This document shows positions 24,866 to 31,847 of a stretch of 38,487 nt of DNA, piece after piece. The notes below the pieces were generated by a model. The model saw only the letters and a program-made list of their open reading frames with translations, was not told where the DNA came from and made no database searches. The translations under genes were made by a program, and so were the position numbers. Source of the DNA: Candidatus Obscuribacterales bacterium (GTDB taxonomy: Bacteria > Cyanobacteriota > Vampirovibrionia > Obscuribacterales > Obscuribacteraceae); NCBI GenBank assembly GCA_949127735.1, contig CASBPX010000104.1, positions 1 to 38,487 of the forward strand, written 5' to 3'. The first letter of the stretch is position 1. Every line of letters starts with the position of its first letter.

Positions 24866-27800
24866 ATGCGATTAATGCGACTGATGCAGATAAATAAGGC
24901 CAATGAAACAGTACATTCCACAATAGAGCAGCCGAAAATGAAATTCGAAATCAACATTTGTAGAAATAAGCGCAATCCTCTCACTGCTTTCAGCATCTTG
25001 TTGGCAATGGTGCTTGCTTTATTTGTCAACAATCCTAGCTTTGCTCAGGGCGCGGCCACAAACCCGAACCCTAATGATCACTCGTGCGAACAAATTATGG
25101 CTTCATTCTGCCTTAGACACAAAGCCGCCGAGCAGTATCACGATGCCGACGTCGTCAGAAACCAGGAATCACAAGGCCCTGGTACTGTCAGCCACGGCGG
25201 TGAGGAAAATAACCCAGTACAGGTGTGGCCCACGTATATTCCGTCTGCTGAATCAAAAGTGCCGACCCTGCGCGATACCGCCATCACCAAAAATATGTTT
25301 AAGACTTTCGGTTATCCACTTTCTGATACTCAGTATCAGGTAATCGAACGCTATAACCAGAACCGTTTCATGGAGCAACTCTACAACCCTGAAAAAGCTC
25401 ACTGGATGGCTCAAGCTACAGGTGGTCTAGCTGCCAACTCTGCCGCCAACAGTATGGCTGCCTTTGCTATCAACCAGGCACTCTCAGCCATTGATTTTTG
25501 CAAACAATTTCTTACCAATTTCACGGCTGAACCAGACAACGTCTGGCAAAGAATCCGCGACCAGCTGTTTGTGCCTATGGCGATTTTGCTTCTGCTTCCT
25601 GGAGCCGTCTTAGCTCAAGTAAAAGCAATTGTTGCTCAAGGCTCTCCAGTACTCGTCGGCGACGTTCACCCATTTGAGGGCATATTGCGCTCGATTGTGG
25701 CTATCTTCTTAATTCCTGGTACTTTCCTTGTTATTAACTACGGCATTGACGTAGCCAATTCAATTACGCTGACGATTGCCGATGAGTATAGAAATATTTT
25801 CGGCGCCGATATGTACGAAGATGCGAAATGCGCCATCGTCAGAGCGTTCCCTATGAACAAACCTGAGTGGAATAGAAACGCAATTGGTCCTAAAGAAACC
25901 CCTCGCTTTGTTGGAACTGGCCCGTGGGCCCGCCTTGAAGGCACCACCATTGCCACCGCCCGAATCGACCCATGCGCCGGCATAGAAGAAAGCCGCGTGC
26001 CTGACGAAGATGTGGTGCAAAGCAAAAACATCAACCGTTTGATGATGAATGGTTTAAATGATACGGCCACCATGTCGTGGAATCTTTCGTGCGCCTTCCA
26101 GATGGCCTTCCTTTATTACCTCTGGTGCATGGGGCCTATTGCAGCTGCATTGTGGGTATGGCCCGTGCAGCAAATGCGCGGCGCTCTGGCTAGCTGGATT
26201 GACGGTGTTATTACAGTTTGTTTCTGGAGTTTGTTCTGGAACACCACCATCTTATTGATGGCTTGTTTCAGAGGTGTAGGTGACTCAGGCACTATCATTA
26301 TGACTGCTTTGATTTTCCTTGCTGTCAACTCTGTTAAATCTGCCTTTGACTTTGCTGGCCTAGCTTCCGCTGCAGTGCAAGACGCTGCTAATAAGGCCCA
26401 GCAAGTCGCCAGTGCCGCCAAGGGTGGTGGCGCAGGTGGTGGCGGCTCCAGTAGTGGTGCTGGCGCGTCTAATCAGGGATCTGGTCAAAAAGGCGGTGCT
26501 GGACCCGGTGTTGGAGCTGGTAACACTGGTGGCGGCGGTGGCGGAGGTGGCGGCAGCGATTCCGGCAGATCTCAATCGATCGGCGGCACTGCGCCTAAAG
26601 CTGACGGTATCAGCACGGCTCAGACCACTAGCGACACTGGTGCACCAGCTACTAAATCTGGTGTCGGCAGCGATGGTCTGGGTGGCACCTTGCCAGCCTC
26701 CACGAGCTCTGGCAATGGTGATAAAGCCAAAGCCGAAGCTGGTCAAGGTGAAGGCAGTACTGATCAGGGTCTTCCTCCTCCTGCAAGCGGCGAAAAAACT
26801 GCCACCGCTGGTGGTGAAAGTGACGGGCCTCCTACCGGTGACGCTGGTGGAGCTGGTGCTGACGCGCTGACCGGAGCACTTGGGTCGGCCAGTGTTGACG
26901 CGTCCGGAAACATTGGTCTGCAAGTATCTGGCGATGCCGGCAACGGTACGTTAGGTATCACGACTTCAGGCGACGGTAACACCGGGCCTGGCGGAGTGCC
27001 GCTCACTGGTGATGGAGTTACGGCCGGTCCTGGGGATGGTCCTGTGTTCGGTGAAGGCGCTGCTCCTCTGCTCGGATATGGAATGGGCAATGCTGAAACT
27101 CCGATGCCTTTCGGTCTAACTCCTGAGACGTTTAAAGGCAATGCGTTCGAAGCGCTTGGTCTCGGACCTGACCTGCAGATTCCTGGAGTTGGCAATGAGC
27201 AAGGCCTGGGAGCGCTGGGAATAGGTAATGCTCAAGGACAGACTGACGGTAAAGGTGCCATTCCAGGAACCGATCTCTTCGGCAAACCAGATGCTACTGA
27301 ACTCGCTCCAGGCACTGAAAATGCCTTGAACAAGCTCGGAGCTGACGGCCAACCTCTTCTTGGGGCGGACGGCAAGCCAATGCTTGATCCGACTAGAGTA
27401 GGCGACGTGCCACCATTGACCGGAAATCTGGCTAATGATCCGGCCGCCTTGTCTGCGCAGAAGACCGCCGTAGACACGATGGCCATGTCGGGTGTCACTA
27501 CTGACCAATTGAAGACTGCCATGGATAATCCGAACGGTGCCGAATACAAGGCAATCGCTGATGCGACACACGTTGCACCGCCAATACTTGACGCAGCCCT
27601 GCACGGTAACACCAGTGCCGGTGTCATGACCGCCGTTGGTTTCGGTAGCACTGAAACTGCCAACTCATTTGCTGCACCTGGTGTAGGGAATGAAACCGCA
27701 GCCATGGCTACCAATGCCTTCCAGCAGGCCCAAAGTGTGGCCGGTGCTGATCCTGGCATGATCGACCGCGCAACTCTCGGTATGGACGCTAAGGCCGGTG

Positions 27801-30535
27801 CCCAATTGCTGAACTCGCCAGCTATGGATGCACAATTTGCATCAACTGTGAGCGGTTATCAGCAGGCTTATGGTGCCACAGGCAGCTACGCTCAAACTGA
27901 AGGCCAATACGCCTCGGCCGCTTCCTTTGGTAGCGCATCCGGTGCCTCTGGCTTCTCTGGAATCTCACCAAATATGGTTGGTGGAGATCTCAGCCCAGCC
28001 GGCTCAATTGCTTCTGCGAACAACTTCCAGTCGCCGTATACTCCTATCAGTGGTGATGCTGGTGGTGCCTCCGCTCAACGCGGTGCTGCTGACATCTTGT
28101 CGCTGACTAATACGACACCGCAAGAGATGCAACGAGCGCTGTCCAATCCGGGCGGTGCCGAGTATCAGGCCCTGACTGAACGCATCGGTTCATCACCCGC
28201 TCTAGTTGACGCTGCCTTGAAAGGTAGCGCCGCAGCTGGTGCGATTGTAGAAACTGGCTTCGGACAGACCGCTACTGCGCAAGCTAATGCCGACACATCG
28301 TTCACGGCTAACCAATCCGTGTCCATGTATCAGGCCGCTGCCAGCACCTATGGAGCTGATACTGTGCAGCAAGCCGCAGTCAATATGAATGCCGGTGCCG
28401 GTGCTCAAATTCTGCAGTCAGCGCAAATGGATCAACAATTTGCTTCTACTGTGCAGAGCTATCAGCAGTCGTATCAGACGAGCGGTAGCTATGCGTCCGC
28501 CGATGCCGGATATGTCAGTTCGTTTGGTTCAACACCAGCGGTTACTTCTTCTCTAGTTACCGGTGATGTTAGCGCTCCTGGAGCTGTAGCTTCGTCGATG
28601 GGTTATTCGGCACCGTACAGTGTGCCGGCCAGTGATGCTGGAGCGCTCTCTGCCCAACGCGGAGCCACCGACATCATGGCCTTGACTAATACGACACCGC
28701 AAGAAATGCAACGAGCGCTGTCTAATCCGGGTGGTGCAGAGTATCAGGCCCTGACTGAACGCATGGGTTCATCACCCGCTCTAGTTGATGCTGCCTTGAG
28801 AGGTGGTACCGCGGCTGGTGCGATTGTAGAAACAGGCTTCGGACAGACCGCTACTGCTCAAGCTAATGCTGGTACTTCTTATACAGCCCAACAATCTGTA
28901 TCTATGTATCAAGCGGCGGCCACTCAATACGGTGCTGATACCGTGCAGCAAGCGGCAGTCAACATGAATGCCAGTGCTGGTGCTCAGATATTGCAGTCAG
29001 CTCAGATGGATCAGCAATTCGCCTCTACTGTGCAGAGCTACCAACAGTCGTACCAAAGCGGCGGTAACTTCACACAGGCCGATACGAGTTATGTTTCCGC
29101 TGGGGGCCCAAGCCCTGCCATCACCAGCTCCGTAGTTGGTGGTGAAGCCAGCCCATCCGGCTCATATGCATCGGCAGCAGGCTACTCGGCACCATATACG
29201 GTGTCAAGTAGTGATCCGGGAGCAGTAAGCGCCCAAAATACGGGTCGCGACATCATGGCCATGACCAATACCAGCCCAACAGAGCTGCGTACTGCTCTGG
29301 CTCAACCTGAAAGTGCACAATATCAACAGCTAGCCGAACGCATGGGCGTTTCGCCGGCTCTGATAGACTCTGCCCTTCGTGGTAATGTCAGCTCTGCTGT
29401 AGTTGCCTCGGCCGGATTCGGTGCCACTGAAACTGCTCATCGATTTGAATCGCAATCGGTCACGGCCGCTCAATCGATCCAATACAATGCCAGTGCTCAG
29501 GCGGCTGGTGGAGGAGCTGACGCTGTCTATCAAGCAGCAGTCAATCTCAACCCAGAAGCCGGACAGAGGATACTCGGAGGTACTGGTCTGGATACTCAAT
29601 ACACAGCTACAGTCAATGCTTACCGTGCAGAGGCTGCCAGTGGTGGCGGGTATACGCAAGCACCGGTGGTGCCAAACTACATCACCAGCAGTGGTGGCTC
29701 AGCGCCGATGTCGCAAGACATGATTTCGGGAACGAATCAGGCGCAATATAGCTATGGCGCTCAGCCAGGTCAGACATATACCGCAGGGGGTAACGAAGTT
29801 GCACTACAGCAACAGCATCAGCAGTATGTAGCTGATTCTGGTTATGTCCAACAACAACAACAACAGCAGCAGCAATATGTCGCTGATCCTGGAGTTGTCC
29901 AACAGCCGCAACAACAACAGCAGCAGCAGCAATATGTCGCTGATCCTGGAGTTGTCCAACAGCCGCAACAACAGCAGCAGCAGCAATATGTCGACCCTGG
30001 AGTTGTCCAACAACTTCAGTCACCCGGTGTCGGCACCGGCCAATCAATCGTTGCCCACAACGATGTTGGGTATACCGGCTCTGCATCCACTGTAACCGGA
30101 ACCGGATGGACTGCTCCTCAAGTGCTGCCTGATGTCACCAGTGGTGGAACTCACGGGCTTGTCCAGCCTGAACAGCATCACCATGTTGAGCAGCAGCAAC
30201 AGCAAGTGAGACAAGACAGCCCTGGTTATATCGCTGATGGCGGTCCTAGAAAAACCTTCTCCAATATTCTTGGAGCTGGGGCGGCTGGACTGGCAGCGAA
30301 GAGCCAAGAGCAGAGCCGACCAAGTGGTGGTGCTCCAAATGCTGAACCGAAAGAATCGGCTCCTTCGCCACAACAGAAAGAAGGTGCTCCGCCAACGGAA
30401 GGTTCGAGCAATAAGGGCATCAACCTCACACCTGGCCAGAAACGCAAGGCCGTGACTCAACGTGAGTTAGACGAGCAGCAACGTCGCTTGCTGGAAGAAC
30501 AACGCAGGAACATGCCTGGCTTCAACGACGATTAG
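24866..30535 (+). CDS. Giant VirB6/TrbL-like membrane protein, copy 2, with repetitive 1390-residue tail
   Basis: A 1889-residue protein. I chose the ATG at 24866 because a perfect AAGGAGGTGA ribosome site (24851-24860) fits it, rather than the ATG at 24845. A signal peptide ends near residue 61. Hydrophobic segments at about 234-252, 272-294, 410-432, 444-468 and 475-494 align with those of the preceding paralogue. Shared marks include a Leu-Ser-Asp-Thr-Gln motif, Pro-Met-Ala-Ile-Leu, Phe-Glu-Gly-Ile-Leu-Arg-Ser-Ile and Gly-Pro-Ile-Ala-Ala-Ala. The tail has a Gly-rich linker, four units of about 193 residues, a Gln-rich block and a basic coiled-coil end. Rickettsiales also carry tail-extended VirB6 proteins. 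The tail's side of the membrane is unknown. Confidence 0.8.
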   Translation: MRLMRLMQINKANETVHSTIEQPKMKFEINICRNKRNPLTAFSILLAMVLALFVNNPSFAQGAATNPNPNDHSCEQIMASFCLRHKAAEQYHDADVVRNQESQGPGTVSHGGEENNPVQVWPTYIPSAESKVPTLRDTAITKNMFKTFGYPLSDTQYQVIERYNQNRFMEQLYNPEKAHWMAQATGGLAANSAANSMAAFAINQALSAIDFCKQFLTNFTAEPDNVWQRIRDQLFVPMAILLLLPGAVLAQVKAIVAQGSPVLVGDVHPFEGILRSIVAIFLIPGTFLVINYGIDVANSITLTIADEYRNIFGADMYEDAKCAIVRAFPMNKPEWNRNAIGPKETPRFVGTGPWARLEGTTIATARIDPCAGIEESRVPDEDVVQSKNINRLMMNGLNDTATMSWNLSCAFQMAFLYYLWCMGPIAAALWVWPVQQMRGALASWIDGVITVCFWSLFWNTTILLMACFRGVGDSGTIIMTALIFLAVNSVKSAFDFAGLASAAVQDAANKAQQVASAAKGGGAGGGGSSSGAGASNQGSGQKGGAGPGVGAGNTGGGGGGGGGSDSGRSQSIGGTAPKADGISTAQTTSDTGAPATKSGVGSDGLGGTLPASTSSGNGDKAKAEAGQGEGSTDQGLPPPASGEKTATAGGESDGPPTGDAGGAGADALTGALGSASVDASGNIGLQVSGDAGNGTLGITTSGDGNTGPGGVPLTGDGVTAGPGDGPVFGEGAAPLLGYGMGNAETPMPFGLTPETFKGNAFEALGLGPDLQIPGVGNEQGLGALGIGNAQGQTDGKGAIPGTDLFGKPDATELAPGTENALNKLGADGQPLLGADGKPMLDPTRVGDVPPLTGNLANDPAALSAQKTAVDTMAMSGVTTDQLKTAMDNPNGAEYKAIADATHVAPPILDAALHGNTSAGVMTAVGFGSTETANSFAAPGVGNETAAMATNAFQQAQSVAGADPGMIDRATLGMDAKAGAQLLNSPAMDAQFASTVSGYQQAYGATGSYAQTEGQYASAASFGSASGASGFSGISPNMVGGDLSPAGSIASANNFQSPYTPISGDAGGASAQRGAADILSLTNTTPQEMQRALSNPGGAEYQALTERIGSSPALVDAALKGSAAAGAIVETGFGQTATAQANADTSFTANQSVSMYQAAASTYGADTVQQAAVNMNAGAGAQILQSAQMDQQFASTVQSYQQSYQTSGSYASADAGYVSSFGSTPAVTSSLVTGDVSAPGAVASSMGYSAPYSVPASDAGALSAQRGATDIMALTNTTPQEMQRALSNPGGAEYQALTERMGSSPALVDAALRGGTAAGAIVETGFGQTATAQANAGTSYTAQQSVSMYQAAATQYGADTVQQAAVNMNASAGAQILQSAQMDQQFASTVQSYQQSYQSGGNFTQADTSYVSAGGPSPAITSSVVGGEASPSGSYASAAGYSAPYTVSSSDPGAVSAQNTGRDIMAMTNTSPTELRTALAQPESAQYQQLAERMGVSPALIDSALRGNVSSAVVASAGFGATETAHRFESQSVTAAQSIQYNASAQAAGGGADAVYQAAVNLNPEAGQRILGGTGLDTQYTATVNAYRAEAASGGGYTQAPVVPNYITSSGGSAPMSQDMISGTNQAQYSYGAQPGQTYTAGGNEVALQQQHQQYVADSGYVQQQQQQQQQYVADPGVVQQPQQQQQQQQYVADPGVVQQPQQQQQQQYVDPGVVQQLQSPGVGTGQSIVAHNDVGYTGSASTVTGTGWTAPQVLPDVTSGGTHGLVQPEQHHHVEQQQQQVRQDSPGYIADGGPRKTFSNILGAGAAGLAAKSQEQSRPSGGAPNAEPKESAPSPQQKEGAPPTEGSSNKGINLTPGQKRKAVTQRELDEQQRRLLEEQRRNMPGFNDD
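27452..29690 (+). repeat. Four long in-frame repeats in the giant VirB6-like tail
   Basis: Units begin at 27452, 28070, 28649 and 29228, with spacings of 618, 579 and 579 bp. Each opens with Ser-Ala-Gln and contains a conserved helical core (Ala-Glu-Tyr, then a Ser-Pro-Ala-Leu-Val-Asp-Ala-Ala-Leu motif, then Gln-Phe-Ala-Ser-Thr-Val). Units 2 and 3 are nearly identical, while units 1 and 4 have diverged. Confidence 0.92.
29822..30010 (+). repeat. Gln-rich tandem repeats (51-57 bp period)
   Basis: Copies begin at 29822, 29873, 29930 and 29984, the last one partial. Each encodes Gln-Tyr-Val-Ala-Asp, Pro/Ser-Gly, Val-Val-Gln and a run of CAA/CAG glutamine codons. Unit lengths differ by whole codons, as expected from replication slippage in frame. 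Confidence 0.92.
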
Positions 30536-30550
30536 TCCATTGATTTGCAC

Positions 30551-30581
30551 CCTCAGTCTCGGCTCTACACCGAGGCTGAGG
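30551..30581 (+). terminator. Strong hairpin after the giant VirB6-like gene
   Basis: A 12-bp stem (30551-30562 with 30570-30581, one G-U pair) encloses a 7-nt loop, 15 nt after the stop codon. No T run follows, so it is not a standard intrinsic terminator. It may protect the 3' end of the upstream mRNA or reduce read-through. Confidence 0.5.
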
Positions 30582-30658
30582 AGCGATTCAGGATTCAGGC
30601 CCGCGGTTCAGAAAACAATTAGAAGCAAGCACTGCAAGTTAAAAAGGAGCTGTCCGGC

Positions 30659-30687
30659 GCGACAAGATTTAAAATAACGCATAAGAT
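30659..30687 (+). promoter_or_regulatory. Candidate promoter for the DUF2225-VirB3-VirB4 group
   Basis: GCGACA at 30659-30664 and TAAGAT at 30682-30687 match 4 of 6 consensus positions each and are exactly 17 bp apart. They lie in the 179-bp gap after the hairpin, 27 nt before the chosen GTG start. Confidence 0.35.
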
Positions 30688-30714
30688 AGAACTGGCACCT
30701 TGGAGAAATTAAGC

Positions 30715-31344
30715 GTGGACCTGGCCGATGTCGGTGTTAAGTGTCCTAACTGCGGCGTGAAGTTCAACAGCAAGCAACTTCCACAAGTTGTCGATACTGG
30801 TTTGCGCAATAGCGAATTGCGCCAGCATATTGGTAACGTCAAACCTCAGTATGAGCAATATTCAGTGCTGACTTGCCCCAGTTGTGGCATTTCAGACTGG
30901 GCGACTTCATTCATTCCCACCACCGAGCTTTGCGTGCTCAATCAGGGAAATAGTCCACCACATTTGCAATATCGCAACGCCGCTATCGGCGCCGAGCGTA
31001 AGGGCGGCAACTATTTCGGTGTGGCCATGTTTTATCTCTACGCCGCCTGGTGCGCCGATGATGTCAATGCTGTGCCTCAGGCGCGAGAATACAGAAGGTT
31101 GGCCACAGACGCTTTCCGTAAATCTCTTGTTGACGTCTCCTGCCCCACCGAAAATCGCCCAGAAGTGGAATATTTAATTGGCGAGCTTTGCAGGCGTACT
31201 GGTGACTTTGCTCGTTGCAAAGAATACTATCAAGCGGTGATTGGCCGCTTACCGGCGCTCTATGCCGCAATGGCGCGAAAATTGATGCGCATGTCCGATA
31301 TGGGTTCTGCCGAAGACATTCAATTTGATGGCATGGGCAACTAA
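30715..31344 (+). CDS. DUF2225 zinc-ribbon protein
   Basis: A 209-residue soluble protein. Two CxxC pairs near residues 10-13 and 55-58 should bind zinc. Between them is the Arg-Asn-Ser-Glu-Leu-Arg segment typical of DUF2225. The C-terminal two thirds are helical, TPR-like repeats (about 95-200). The GTG at 30715 has GGAG 9 nt upstream; a TTG at 30700 lacks one. DUF2225 has no known function. Its position between VirB6-like and VirB3-like genes suggests a cytosolic helper of the machine, but it might be an unrelated passenger. Confidence 0.82.
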   Translation: MDLADVGVKCPNCGVKFNSKQLPQVVDTGLRNSELRQHIGNVKPQYEQYSVLTCPSCGISDWATSFIPTTELCVLNQGNSPPHLQYRNAAIGAERKGGNYFGVAMFYLYAAWCADDVNAVPQAREYRRLATDAFRKSLVDVSCPTENRPEVEYLIGELCRRTGDFARCKEYYQAVIGRLPALYAAMARKLMRMSDMGSAEDIQFDGMGN

Positions 31345-31375
31345 AGGCGAAGCTGATAATTAAGGACGGAATCAC

Positions 31376-31753
31376 GTGTCACGAGTTCACAAAGTCATTG
31401 TGCTGAATAAGCCTTTTAAGCTATGGGATTTCACAATTCGCCAGCTTCTGATGATGGTGATTGCCGTGGCCATCTCAGTCACTTTGCTTTCCAAGGTGCC
31501 CAGCAATCTAAAAATTGGCAATTTGCCCGCCAATATTCTCAGTGCCATTGTGTTTTTCTGCGCCTGTCTGCCTCTGGTTAAATTTACAGACTTAAAGCCC
31601 ATGAGCTGGTGGAAAAATGTTTTTCTCTATCGCCTGCATTTTGAACCCACGGTTTATGTGCCTAAACCGGAAGAACAAACGGCCATTTATCCTGACCCAA
31701 CCATCATTGAACCCACTAAAAAGTCAGACGAGTTCTATATAGGCTCCAATTAG
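31376..31753 (+). CDS. VirB3/PrgI-like small membrane protein
   Basis: A 125-residue protein with two hydrophobic helices (about 20-42 and 48-66) introduced by a Thr-Ile-Arg-Gln-Leu-Leu segment, then a basic/aromatic stretch and a soluble tail with Pro-Glu-Glu. This architecture is that of VirB3/TrbD/PrgI proteins, inner-membrane partners of VirB4 that are usually encoded directly before it, as here. It has a GTG start with AAGGA upstream. The assignment rests on architecture and gene order more than on strong motifs. Confidence 0.65.
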   Translation: MSRVHKVIVLNKPFKLWDFTIRQLLMMVIAVAISVTLLSKVPSNLKIGNLPANILSAIVFFCACLPLVKFTDLKPMSWWKNVFLYRLHFEPTVYVPKPEEQTAIYPDPTIIEPTKKSDEFYIGSN

Positions 31754-31772
31754 CCCGGTTTTGCGGCTAAAC

Positions 31773-31803
31773 TGGTCAGCACAGCTTCAGAACTATATAT
31801 AAT
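31773..31803 (+). promoter_or_regulatory. Possible promoter before the VirB4-like gene
   Basis: A perfect TATAAT at 31798-31803 sits in the 94-bp gap before the VirB4 start. The nearest -35 candidate, TGGTCA at 31773-31778, is 19 bp away, which is long. Confidence 0.3.
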
Positions 31804-31847
31804 GTTTCCTATAGCGTACGAGCCAAGAGCCCTGTGAGCGTTCATCA

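Noticed and set aside
26360-27759. Several minus-strand frames of 140-190 codons opposite the giant VirB6-like gene
   Set aside because: They are antisense shadows of the repetitive Gly/Ala/Thr-rich tail, without start signals or domains.
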